Shown one piece after another: positions 1 through 8,224 of a stretch of DNA of 64,000 bases. Within the stretch, counting starts at the first letter, position 1, and every line of letters begins with the position of its first letter. The position numbers and the translations under genes are program-made. The notes below the pieces were generated by a model that saw only the letters and a program-made list of their open reading frames with translations, searched no databases and had not been told where the DNA came from. The stretch spans positions 505,501-569,500 of the forward strand of contig CAJHZI010000241.1 in NCBI GenBank assembly GCA_905160935.1, given 5' to 3'. Source of the DNA: Enchytraeus crypticus. Lineage: Eukaryota > Annelida > Clitellata > Enchytraeida > Enchytraeidae.

Positions 1-2
1 TC

Positions 3-521
3 GTAACTGTTTCACCTATCTTTTATTACGAAGAAAATGATCCTGATACTGTAAAATTTGGTAACTACAATGTTCTATTCAAAGATAACAAAATTAAAAT
101 TGCAGACAAAGAATATATTCTTACACAAGGTTTAGAGTTATTGCTGAATAGAGTTAATCCCAATTTAGATGAAAGAATATTAGATAAAGATTTAAGTAAT
201 TATTTAACAATATGCATTGATTCGGGATTAGATTACAGGCAACATCAAACAATAGGTAAAAAGTTACACAGCGTGCTTAAAAAACTAAATAGATTGAATG
301 AATTGGATAAAGATGTTCAAGTGATTGGTAATGGACTAAATACAATAATTCTATCAGATAATGTAGATACCTTAAAAGAAAGATTAAATCTATTGATTGG
401 GGAATATTGGGCAGGAAATAAAAGTATGTTTAATGAAATTAATGCTATTTTAGATATTTTATTCAATAAAGGAATAATAACTAAGAAACAACTAAGAAAC
501 ATTATACGCAAAATTAAATAA
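3..521 (+). CDS. Polinton ORF of unknown function (5'-truncated by window edge)
   Basis: The frame is open from base 3 to the TAA at 519-521, so the protein continues left of the window and no start is shown. The N-terminal visible part has alternating charged and aromatic residues with a DNKIKIADKEYILT stretch near residues 26-39; I have an impression of a recurrent Polinton protein with an I.I.DKEY..T motif, but this is from memory and uncertain. The C-terminal half is helical and lysine rich (ends RNIIRKIK), compatible with a nucleic-acid-binding or core role. It is followed by the penton gene after 6 bases. Confidence 0.6.
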   Translation, partial: VTVSPIFYYEENDPDTVKFGNYNVLFKDNKIKIADKEYILTQGLELLLNRVNPNLDERILDKDLSNYLTICIDSGLDYRQHQTIGKKLHSVLKKLNRLNELDKDVQVIGNGLNTIILSDNVDTLKERLNLLIGEYWAGNKSMFNEINAILDILFNKGIITKKQLRNIIRKIK

Positions 522-527
522 TAATAA

Positions 528-1322
528 ATGGAACAGAAAATAATTAGTCTCCTTGAACCCATTTCTGCTTACTTTCAGAAAAAATCTATATCTAAATCTA
601 TTCTGATATCCTATGATAATTCAGCCGAAGTTTATACTATTAAATTTCCTAATCCTATTATTCTTAATGATTATGATCTAGAAATTGCACTTGTAAATTT
701 AGAGACATGGTATAGTTTTGCAAATATTACACTAGCAAATAATAATTTTAAGTATTCAGTAGATGGTGGAAATACTTGGAAATTAATAACTATTGAAATT
801 GGAGCATATCAAATTGAAGCAATAAATGATGAGATTCAAAGGTTGATGAAACTAAATGGAGATTGGGATTCTGCTAGTAATGCTTATTACATAACTTTAT
901 CACCTAATACTTCAACTATGAAATCGATTATTGATATAACAAATTCACACTATAAAGTTGATTTCACAATACCTAATTCACTGAGAAGTATATTAGGTTT
1001 TGATGATATAATTTTATCAGAAGGACGCAATGAATCACAATATATTGTTAACATTATCGAGTTCAACAGTATATTTGTTAATTGCGATTGTATAACTGAA
1101 TCGTTTGTTAACGGAATATCATCTCCAGTTTTATATTCATTTGGACCTAAGGTGCAGCCAGGTTTTAGAATTGTAGAATCTCCAGTTAATCTTGTTTATT
1201 TACCATTGAATAGAAAAACATTGAGTGAATTTAGTATTTGGATAACAGATCAAGATGGAAGACCTATAGATTTTAGAGGAGAGAATATTACATGTAGATT
1301 TCATATTAGAAGCGTAAAATAA
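528..1322 (+). CDS. Penton-like minor capsid protein
   Basis: A 264-residue protein with features of Polinton penton (single jelly-roll vertex) proteins: GAYQIEAINDEI (about residues 92-103), NSLRSILGF (about 151-159), a VNCD block (about 185-188), and the C-terminal stretch around LVYLPLNR.TLSEFSIWITDQDGRPIDFRGE with RFHIR at the end. Family knowledge says pentons sit at the fivefold vertices of the capsid. The start overlaps a TAAATG motif (525-530). It sits directly before a small ORF and the major capsid gene, as expected for a virion module. No frame breaks are seen. Confidence 0.85.
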   Translation: MEQKIISLLEPISAYFQKKSISKSILISYDNSAEVYTIKFPNPIILNDYDLEIALVNLETWYSFANITLANNNFKYSVDGGNTWKLITIEIGAYQIEAINDEIQRLMKLNGDWDSASNAYYITLSPNTSTMKSIIDITNSHYKVDFTIPNSLRSILGFDDIILSEGRNESQYIVNIIEFNSIFVNCDCITESFVNGISSPVLYSFGPKVQPGFRIVESPVNLVYLPLNRKTLSEFSIWITDQDGRPIDFRGENITCRFHIRSVK

Positions 1323-1391
1323 GGTTATTACTCAGGATGTACAAAATTAAGCGAAAATATATATATATAATTTTAAATTAATGATTAATAA

Positions 1392-1691
1392 ATGGGTCTC
1401 AAGCTAAAGAGGAGAGAAAGTAGAAAAGTAATATGTGGAAAGGGTTATTGTCATTGTAGAAATAGAGAATATGTAAGTGGTAAAGGTTTTGTAGATATTT
1501 TAAAAGTTTTATCTTTACCTAAAGACATTGGTATTAACTCTCCAACAGAAGCAATAGCAAATACTGTAAAGTTTGCTGATTCAACAAAAGCAATTGTTCA
1601 AGAGATAAGGAATAAAAGAAAACCTGAGTTACAAAATATTGTTGATAGAATTAATCAATTTAAAATTGGAACTGGATTTGCTTACGTTTAG
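1392..1691 (+). CDS. Small basic Polinton ORF, unknown function
   Basis: A 99-residue protein between penton and major capsid genes. The first 30 residues are strongly basic and carry three cysteines and a histidine (KVICGKGYCHCRN), suggesting a small metal knuckle or nucleic-acid contact. The rest is predicted helical with a GKGFVDILKVL segment (about 31-40). I do not recognise the family; a virion core or packaging accessory role is only an inference from position. It has the same TAAATG start context (1389-1394) as its neighbours and begins 69 bases after the penton stop. Confidence 0.65.
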   Translation: MGLKLKRRESRKVICGKGYCHCRNREYVSGKGFVDILKVLSLPKDIGINSPTEAIANTVKFADSTKAIVQEIRNKRKPELQNIVDRINQFKIGTGFAYV

Positions 1692-1706
1692 TTTTTTCAT
1701 TAATAA

Positions 1707-3092
1707 ATGGAGAAAGTAAAGGAGTCTTATCTGGAGCTTGAAAAATCTTTTAATTATGATGAATCTGTAGAAAAGTTTCAATACAGAGTTTATGATCCAT
1801 CTCAAGGAACTGCACTTAATGCAAATGGACAAGAAATTAGAATTCAAATTTTAAGTGAAGATATCTGGTCATTACCTTGTAAGAGTTTTCTTTACATTGA
1901 AGGACAATTACAAGATTCTACTACTAATCAACCTTATGCTGCAAATAGTTTAGTAGCATTACAAAATAATGCTATGATGTATCTATTTAGCGAAGCAAGA
2001 TATCATATAGGAGATCATGAAGTTGAGAGATTTCAATATCCAGGTCATACTACAACAATAGATGCATTATTAACTAAAAGTAATAGTTTCAATGGAATGG
2101 ACCAATGTTGGAGCTTAGATTCTGGTAATGGAACACCTCAAACTTTGAGTGAAATTGTGAATTTAGTAGCAGGAGATATTCCAGGAAATACTGCTGCTAA
2201 TATATTAACAGCTTTACAAACAACTGTTACGAGATTAACAGATGGAATGATCAATCAAAATAAGGGATTTGAAGAAAGAAGAAATTATACATCTGGATCA
2301 TTTGCATTCAAAATTCCTTTAGAATTTATATTTAATTTCTGTAAACAATATAGAAAGATTATTTATGGATGTAAGCATTCAATTGTTTTTCCTAGACAAA
2401 CTGATACTCAGGCAATAATACGAAATGGTGGAGTTGCTAATGCTGGTAAGGTAAACTTAACTAAGATACAATGGCATATTCCAGTAGTTACAGTAAGTTT
2501 AGAAGAAAGAGGAATTTTAAATGATTACATTAAGAAAAAAGAATCGTTTCCGCTTTGTTTTATGAACAAGAAATCTGAGAACACTATTGTTCCCCAAGCT
2601 ACTGAATTTGCTTGGAGATTATCTATAGCTTCAGGTATCGAAAAACCTAGGTATATCGTTGTAGGCTTTCAATCTCCAGCAGCTAATCAAGCAGAAACTA
2701 ATTATGCTATATTCAATGCTAATGTGCAAGTAATTAATGCTTATGTTGAGTTGAATAGTGAAAGATATCCTAGCAATGATTATATAACTAATTATGACAG
2801 TAATCAGTATGCTCAATTTTATAATTCGTTTAAAGAATTTAAGAAAAGTTATTCTGAAGATGAAGAAGAGAATGATTGTATATCGTATCAAGCTTTTAAG
2901 AAGTTGTTTAGGTTATACGTATTTGATGTATCGAAACAGTCTGAGAGACTTAAAAATACTGTTGTAGATATCAGAGTAACTTTTAAGTTTAGTGCAAATG
3001 CTCCCGCAAATACTACAGCTTATGCAGTTGTATATCATGATAGAATTTGGTCGATAGAATCAGATGGTAGTAAACAATATATCAGATATTAA
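1707..3092 (+). CDS. Polinton major capsid protein (double jelly-roll type)
   Basis: A 461-residue protein, close to the usual length of Polinton major capsid proteins. Recognisable blocks are FLYIEGQL (61-68), a NNAMMYLFSEARYHIGDHEVE block (87-107) with the following PGH, and the C-terminal region ending in VVYHDRIW and an RY tail. In the family these form double jelly-roll subunits that trimerise into capsomers. The frame is intact. It starts at a TAAATG motif (1704-1709), 15 bases after the small basic ORF, and is followed after 16 bases by the membrane-active protein. Confidence 0.88.
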   Translation: MEKVKESYLELEKSFNYDESVEKFQYRVYDPSQGTALNANGQEIRIQILSEDIWSLPCKSFLYIEGQLQDSTTNQPYAANSLVALQNNAMMYLFSEARYHIGDHEVERFQYPGHTTTIDALLTKSNSFNGMDQCWSLDSGNGTPQTLSEIVNLVAGDIPGNTAANILTALQTTVTRLTDGMINQNKGFEERRNYTSGSFAFKIPLEFIFNFCKQYRKIIYGCKHSIVFPRQTDTQAIIRNGGVANAGKVNLTKIQWHIPVVTVSLEERGILNDYIKKKESFPLCFMNKKSENTIVPQATEFAWRLSIASGIEKPRYIVVGFQSPAANQAETNYAIFNANVQVINAYVELNSERYPSNDYITNYDSNQYAQFYNSFKEFKKSYSEDEEENDCISYQAFKKLFRLYVFDVSKQSERLKNTVVDIRVTFKFSANAPANTTAYAVVYHDRIWSIESDGSKQYIRY

Positions 3093-3108
3093 ATTTTTAT
3101 CTAAATAA

Positions 3109-3543
3109 ATGACTTATTATCAAACAAAGTTTACCTTGACTAAAAGCCAGATAGAGAAAATTGCTATTGCGATTAAAGGCAATACAGAAGTTACTTTGAG
3201 ATTAAGTAAAACAGATATGAACCAACATGGATATAATTTACCATTAACTGCAACTCAAATAAATAAATTGCATGATGGTAATGTTCATGATTTAAAGTTT
3301 TCTTCAGCACAATTAAAATTTATAAGTAATAAAATAAAGAAAGGGGGGCTTTTACCTTTAGCAGTATTAATTCCTATTATTGCTGCTGCTTTGGGAGGAG
3401 TAAGTACAGTTGCAGGAACTGTTGCATCAAGAGTTCAACAAAGTCAAGCTGATAAAGAAACTGCAAGACATAATAGAGCGCTTGAGGATCAATTAAAGAA
3501 GACTGGAACAGGTAGATCAAAGGGAAAAGGGTTAAGATTATAA
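3109..3543 (+). CDS. Membrane-active pVI/pX-like minor virion protein
   Basis: A 144-residue protein. Residues 1-75 are polar and mixed, then a glycine-led hydrophobic segment (about 79-98, starting GGLLPLAVLIP) is followed by an Ala/Gly/Ser/Val-rich stretch and a basic tail ending KGKGLRL. A single amphipathic or membrane-active segment in a small basic protein next to the protease resembles the cement or lytic proteins of adenovirus-like particles; this role is inferred from architecture and position, not from a clear family match. TAAATG motif at 3106-3111. Confidence 0.65.
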   Translation: MTYYQTKFTLTKSQIEKIAIAIKGNTEVTLRLSKTDMNQHGYNLPLTATQINKLHDGNVHDLKFSSAQLKFISNKIKKGGLLPLAVLIPIIAAALGGVSTVAGTVASRVQQSQADKETARHNRALEDQLKKTGTGRSKGKGLRL

Positions 3544-3550
3544 CCACTAA

Positions 3551-3952
3551 ATGGATAGTATTCCTGATAGGGCTCTTAGTAATATTGAAATTGAGAATTA
3601 TTCAAAAATGTTACAAATAAAAAATTTTAGGGGTTGTTATATGAGAGATGAATTGAAGAAATTGAAACGATATCAAATTGAATGTGGAATATTAAATTTA
3701 AATTTATCTAGTGAAAGTGGTAGTCATTGGACTTGTTGGTTTAAAATTAATAATGAAAAATATTATTTTAACAGTTTTGGTTTACCTCCACCAAAAGAAG
3801 TAATTGAGTATTTAGGATCACCTATTTTATACTCTACATTTCAATTGCAAGGATTGATAGATCAGAATTGCGGTAAATGGTGTCTGATTGTACTGAAACG
3901 TTTAAGTGAAGGATCCGATTATAAAGATTTAATTTTATCTTTAGTTAAATAG
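3551..3952 (+). CDS. Adenain-type cysteine protease (maturation protease)
   Basis: A 133-residue protein with the adenain catalytic pattern: His59 in SHWTCW, Asn74 in YYFNSFG at the acidic/amide position, Gln100 in FQLQ and Cys107 in CGKWC; the Gln-to-Cys spacing of seven equals that of adenovirus protease. Polinton proteases of this kind are thought to process virion proteins during assembly. It is shorter than adenain, which is normal for Polintons. All catalytic positions are present, so the gene looks functional. It starts at TAAATG (3548-3553), eight bases after the previous gene, and its stop is one base from the next ATG. Confidence 0.9.
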   Translation: MDSIPDRALSNIEIENYSKMLQIKNFRGCYMRDELKKLKRYQIECGILNLNLSSESGSHWTCWFKINNEKYYFNSFGLPPPKEVIEYLGSPILYSTFQLQGLIDQNCGKWCLIVLKRLSEGSDYKDLILSLVK

Positions 3953-3953
3953 A

Positions 3954-4340
3954 ATGACGAATAACGTAAAACAATTTTTGAGTGATAAGCTAGAAGATTG
4001 TGAAGCTAAAATCAAAAATTTGAAAAGAAAGAGAAAAATAGTTCAAGTAGCATATGGTATAACAATAGTTACATCATTAACTGTTTCAACAGTAACAACT
4101 ACAATATCAGGAGTATTTGCATTGCCATTACTTCCTACAGTAATCATTACTACATTATCAGCTGTTGGAGCCTTATCAACAGCTATATCAACTAAATTTA
4201 ATCTCAAAAGTAGGAAAGCAGAACTAAATAATATGATATCTAGGTTAGATAGATTGAAACAACAAATGAATTATGTGATGAAGTGTAATGGAGATTTAAC
4301 AGAAAAGGAATCAAATGATATTATAAAAGAATTTTTATAG
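3954..4340 (+). CDS. Two-TM small protein with coiled-coil tail
   Basis: A 128-residue protein: basic N-terminal helix (1-30), two adjacent hydrophobic Thr/Val-rich segments (about 31-53 and 55-78) separated by a Pro-containing turn, and a charged helical tail (about 83-110) with heptad-like spacing. It is probably a membrane protein of the virion or of assembly; no family is recognised. It is the only gene in the module whose start lacks TAAATG: the previous stop TAG is followed by one base and then ATG, so it may be translated from the protease message. Confidence 0.65.
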   Translation: MTNNVKQFLSDKLEDCEAKIKNLKRKRKIVQVAYGITIVTSLTVSTVTTTISGVFALPLLPTVIITTLSAVGALSTAISTKFNLKSRKAELNNMISRLDRLKQQMNYVMKCNGDLTEKESNDIIKEFL

Positions 4341-4346
4341 TAATAA

Positions 4347-5222
4347 ATGAACACTGTAGATCTATTTGGTAGACAATCTAAAAAGCTAGAATCTAATTTA
4401 AAACTGTTGTCATATGGAGGACTTAGTTCTAAAAACGATTCACTATCGGTAAAGCTAGATCCTAATATCAATAATATGCTAAGCCTATCTGCCAATGGTT
4501 TAATGGCTAATGGTCTTAAATTAACTGAGGGAGGTGAATTAAATATGAAAAGTAATAAGCTGATAAATGTTAAAAATCCCATAGATAGTCAAGACTGTGC
4601 TACGAAGGATTATGTAGATGCACAGGTTGGATTGAAGATGAACAAAACGGGTGATGGAAAACTTGATATGAATTTTAATAATATATCAAATATTCAATTT
4701 CCTGATAATAGTCTTGATGTAATTAATAAACTTTATTTAAAAGTTACAAGGAAACCTCACGAGATAAGTTTAGAAAATTTGGTGAAAATTGCAAATGTTG
4801 TATCGATTATAATAGGTAGAAATCCACATCTTCAGAAATATGCTGCATATTTTAACAGAATGTATACATTAGTTGTCAGCTTATCCGCTGTTCTTAATGA
4901 AGTTTATGAAGGAAAGGATGTTGCTAATGAATTTGAATATTTTACGCATATAAAAGACTTACAAGTTGTTATAATTAGAGTCATTGAAGAACTATTTGAG
5001 GATGAGTTTATTGATTTAAAGAGAAATCTTATGAAAGAAAATTTAGTTTTTACACCAGAGAAAGGAACTGTTCGTAGGAGATACAGGAAATTTGTAAACA
5101 GTGTAAGTCCTAAGATGAGGAATACCAATATGAGAGAATTATTAATTCAAAAGAATTTATTGCTTATCGATTTAGGGTTTCTATATTTGAGTGAAGAAAT
5201 ACTAAGAGAGCTTGTAGAGTAG
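4347..5222 (+). CDS. Fibre-like protein with tail-fibre repeat motif
   Basis: A 291-residue protein. Residues 70-91 carry the sequence NKLINVKNPIDSQDCATKD followed by YVD, the N.I.N...P....DAATK.YVD motif well known from bacteriophage tail and short-tail fibres. A second, degenerate unit follows at 104-132 (NNISNIQFPDNSLDVINKLY). Before them is a Gly/Asn/Leu-rich stretch. The C-terminal 160 residues are helical and charged and are not recognised. In virus-like elements such trimeric fibre modules are usually receptor- or vertex-attached; here that is inference. TAAATG at 4344-4349. Confidence 0.7.
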   Translation: MNTVDLFGRQSKKLESNLKLLSYGGLSSKNDSLSVKLDPNINNMLSLSANGLMANGLKLTEGGELNMKSNKLINVKNPIDSQDCATKDYVDAQVGLKMNKTGDGKLDMNFNNISNIQFPDNSLDVINKLYLKVTRKPHEISLENLVKIANVVSIIIGRNPHLQKYAAYFNRMYTLVVSLSAVLNEVYEGKDVANEFEYFTHIKDLQVVIIRVIEELFEDEFIDLKRNLMKENLVFTPEKGTVRRRYRKFVNSVSPKMRNTNMRELLIQKNLLLIDLGFLYLSEEILRELVE

Positions 5223-5319
5223 CTGACACACTCAAATAAGATATTATAAAATATTATCGATGTAATTATCTCATACACAGTTCCAATAATATATACATAT
5301 ATATAAATCATGAATAGAA

Positions 5320-5805
5320 CTATTTAAGTACAACACCTTGAGTATTTGGATACTATTAATTACTGAATATAATAATACAGTTCATAGTAGTATTGGTATG
5401 ACTCCTGTTAAATGTAGTAAATTGGAAAATAAAATCGATATTGTTAGCCCTACACCAGAAAAACTTAAGAAACCTAAATTTAAAGTTGGTGTTAAAGTAA
5501 GAATTAGCCGAATATAGGGTTCTTCGAGAAAGGGTATTTACCTAATTGGTCTAAGGCTGTATATGTTATACATGAAGTAAAGAGAACTAGGTCTATAACT
5601 TATGTTTTAAAAGATATGCTAGGTGAGGTTCTAGAAGGAGGGTTATATGAACAAGAATTACAAAACAACTAAACAAGAAATATATAGAATAGAGAAAGTA
5701 CTAAAGAAGAAAATTAATGGTATGGAACATGGTTTAGTTAAATGAATGGGTTACAGTGATAAGTTTAATGAATGGATACCTACTAAAAATCTAGATATAG
5801 TTTAA
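5320..5805 (+). pseudogene. Integrase C-terminal remnant with chromodomain (broken)
   Basis: Only the end of a retroviral-type integrase is left. The YNNTVHSSIGMTP motif, which follows the DDE core in Polinton and Ginger-type integrases, is readable from about 5365; the frame stops at 5515-5517, a second frame carries the C-terminal domain to about 5670, and a third frame holds a chromodomain with WIPTKNL (about 5772-5792) that is interrupted by an in-frame TGA near 5742. The catalytic core upstream is missing. The element could therefore not supply this integrase from this copy. Confidence 0.8.
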
Positions 5806-6545
5806 TCAAACAAGTGGCTGAAATTAGTAAAGTTTTAGTTGTCAATATCAATTCTGTGATACATTCTCCATATATGTAGTGACTGTTAGCAGTGAACTAA
5901 GTTCGCCGAAATATGTGAGGAATGTCAGTTGGTAATATTAACAACCAGGAAGTAACAAGCTTAATTAAATTAACGTTGGCTTTTCCAACAATCTGGAAGC
6001 AGATGTTACTTAATTCAATTAGTATAGAACGATTGTTAGTCTGAAGCTTTGAACTAAAGATTTTTCAGTTGAGCTTTTACACTTGTATGAGTCGTTAAAT
6101 ACAGTAAGTATACTTTTATTTTTAAAGGAATTTCGATGTGAGCTTAACGTCCGTTTCATCATCACTGCAATGCACACTGCAATGGGTATTTGAAGCACTA
6201 CAATTTATTTACTTCTATCCATACTTAGCAATTTTTAAAAAATCACACTTTTAAGATATAGACCTATAGATTGGATCCGGGAATCTCCAGAATAGACGAA
6301 AAACCTGCATATGTTTTCATAGAAGGGCCTAACACAGTCGATGAAAAAAGGCAACATGAATCCTAATTCCTTAAGCAAAGACTTGAGATCTGCTTGTTGG
6401 GTTGATCGATGGTGTGCTCATTAATGTGCGAGATTGTATACTGTATGCGAGTTTGTGCCCTGGATCTATCATCTGACAGAACACCGGATGGATAAGCCTG
6501 TATACAATCTGTATTTTTATTTTGTTTTTTTTTGTTGTTGTTTTT
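5806..6545. other. Polinton-to-gene interval, nothing firm recognised
   Basis: No ORF or known repeat is seen. It must contain the right end of the Polinton and the 5' flank of the gene at 6.6 kb. A pyrimidine-rich run ending in TTTTTAG at about 6541-6547 could be a 3' splice site of a 5'-UTR intron for that gene. Confidence 0.4.
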
Positions 6546-6601
6546 AGTAACTAACTATTGAATCTTTTCATAATCAACATTCTGAAGTTGAAGAATACAT
6601 A

Positions 6602-7603
6602 ATGGCTGAACTCGTTAAACAGCTCGGACAATTTTCAGTTGACGGGTTACATGTTGCAATAAATTCGACTTTGACCGACCCTGAGAAAGAGCTACTCAAA
6701 GAAATTCTAAAGAAACTGACTAAGACACTACCTGAAGCTTCATCAAAGGCTTTGTTAAAAAGAAAAGTGACAGCAGCAACTTTGCCAACTAGCAGCGATG
6801 TGTTTCAATCAAAGATACTACCAATGGTTAGAGAGCGTATAGCAGCCCATAGTAACGTGGAAACGCAAAGTGTCTTAACGATTGGCTCCGTCATGAATTT
6901 CAATGTTGAATACACCAACCTTGATTGGAATGAAATAATTAAAGAGCACTCCCTGATTTTAATGGCAGATGGAAAAGTGACGCAGATTCAATTGTTAGTT
7001 AGATTTCAAAGAGGAATGTTATATCTCGAAGTCGCTAGTAGATTTCCAGGAACTGGGCAGTTTAAAGACTGGATTTTTGGCAACCTGAAGATACCATATG
7101 ATGTCGCTCGCCGATATATGACAGTTGCTTTGTTAATAAGACGATGTCCTCGTTTGCTGATATGCGGGCTCAGCTTTGATCAACTTGCTAAACACAACCT
7201 GAACTTTGTTAAATTTTTTCAAACTGAGAAAGAAGGACTTCATGACAGTCTTGCGGTAACTTATGAGGTAAACATTGACGGGAAAACGCTAAGAATAATC
7301 CCAGGTGAAGTGCAAGTACCTATGATAGCATATAAAAATCTTGATCCTGATTCAAGTCTTTATTTAACCGAACAGAATGAAGATCCTTCGCTCGACATGT
7401 CGGAGGACTGGATACCTTCCGAAAAAAACAAAATGGCTAAACTATTATGGCCATCGGATGTTGATGATACTGAAATGGAAGCAATCATAGCAATGACTGC
7501 AGTGTGTAATATTGATTCAATTGTGAATGGCATGCAAAGCATTGCACGCATAGGAAGTGGAACTAGTTCAGTAAGAGCTTTGGAGTATAAAAAGGAAAAA
7601 TAA
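6602..7603 (+). CDS. Intronless 333-codon protein, family not recognised
   Basis: A complete single-exon ORF starting at ATG 6602 and ending with TAA 7601-7603. The first 75 residues are helical and Lys/Leu rich; the centre (about 150-205) has a basic, helix-turn-helix-like block with NLKIPYDVARRYMTVALLIR followed by RCPRLLICGLSF; the tail is acidic. The central block faintly resembles helix-turn-helix regions of phage DUF3102-like proteins, but this is a weak impression. Base composition is more balanced than in the Polinton ORFs, so it is probably not a Polinton gene. AATAAA occurs at 7782-7787, 180 bases after the stop. Possible explanations are a domesticated element gene or a retrogene. 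Confidence 0.6.
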   Translation: MAELVKQLGQFSVDGLHVAINSTLTDPEKELLKEILKKLTKTLPEASSKALLKRKVTAATLPTSSDVFQSKILPMVRERIAAHSNVETQSVLTIGSVMNFNVEYTNLDWNEIIKEHSLILMADGKVTQIQLLVRFQRGMLYLEVASRFPGTGQFKDWIFGNLKIPYDVARRYMTVALLIRRCPRLLICGLSFDQLAKHNLNFVKFFQTEKEGLHDSLAVTYEVNIDGKTLRIIPGEVQVPMIAYKNLDPDSSLYLTEQNEDPSLDMSEDWIPSEKNKMAKLLWPSDVDDTEMEAIIAMTAVCNIDSIVNGMQSIARIGSGTSSVRALEYKKEK

Positions 7604-7801
7604 CTTCTTTGTGTATATACATATATTATTCAAGGAGTAAAATGCTGACTATATTAGATACATGACGAATACTAAAAACTTTTCGATAAATATATCTATC
7701 TATACATATTTTGGCTTAGTATTAAAGAGTGATAATGACAATTATAAATATTATTTTTCGGTAATTATGAGAGTAACATATAATAAACAAATCCTGGAAT
7801 G

Positions 7802-7826
7802 ATTTTTTTTTTTTTTTTTTTTTTTC
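7802..7826. repeat. Poly(T) tract
   Basis: A run of about 24 T lies 15 bases after the AATAAA that follows the 333-codon gene. Confidence 0.9.
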
Positions 7827-7917
7827 CAAATTGACAAAAATGTAAGATAATGAGATTACTGAGAAGAAAGGTGATCCAGGAACAATTTAAACTATAATAG
7901 TGATAAAGTAATTGTAT

Positions 7918-8107
7918 ACATATATATATATATATATATATATATGCATGTTGTTTTTATTGGGAGTAAATAATAATGTATTAATCCAGGATTACATCGA
8001 ATACTCAGAGACCGAATGATAGGAAATTAGGGGACTAATGAAGCGAGATCCCAGAATGAAGTACTTTGAGTATTGGAGGTGGCCCAGGAACAGTACATTA
8101 TATATTA

Positions 8108-8167
<60 letters not shown>

Positions 8168-8205
8168 TATACATGTGTATATATATATATATATATAAAT
8201 ATATA
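7918..8205. repeat. (TA)n microsatellites
   Basis: Long TA-dinucleotide tracts at 7918-7945, 8109-8163 and 8176-8197 flank about 160 bases of unique sequence. ORFs running through them are low-complexity artefacts. Confidence 0.9.
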
Positions 8206-8224
8206 TTCTCTACTATGATATACC

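Larger units (their letters stand above)
1..5805 (+). mobile_element. Polinton/Maverick (adintovirus-like) element, partial
   Basis: The span holds eight tightly packed + strand ORFs including a penton-like protein, a double jelly-roll type capsid protein and an adenain-type protease, then remains of a retroviral-type integrase with a chromodomain. This combination is diagnostic for Polintons. Spacing between ORFs is 1 to about 70 bases and A+T content is far above the neighbouring DNA. The protein-primed DNA polymerase and packaging ATPase are not present and would lie left of the window. No terminal inverted repeat can be assigned because only one end is included; the right boundary is somewhere between the chromodomain remnant at 5.8 kb and the gene at 6.6 kb. 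Confidence 0.9.

Noticed and set aside
1..5222. Bacterial or phage contamination
   Set aside because: The fibre motif is phage-like, but capsid, protease and integrase-chromodomain are of Polinton type, which live in animal genomes.
8038..8110. Possible small exon beginning MKRDPRMKYFEYWRWPR
   Set aside because: No splice site or family support, and the frame runs into TA microsatellite.
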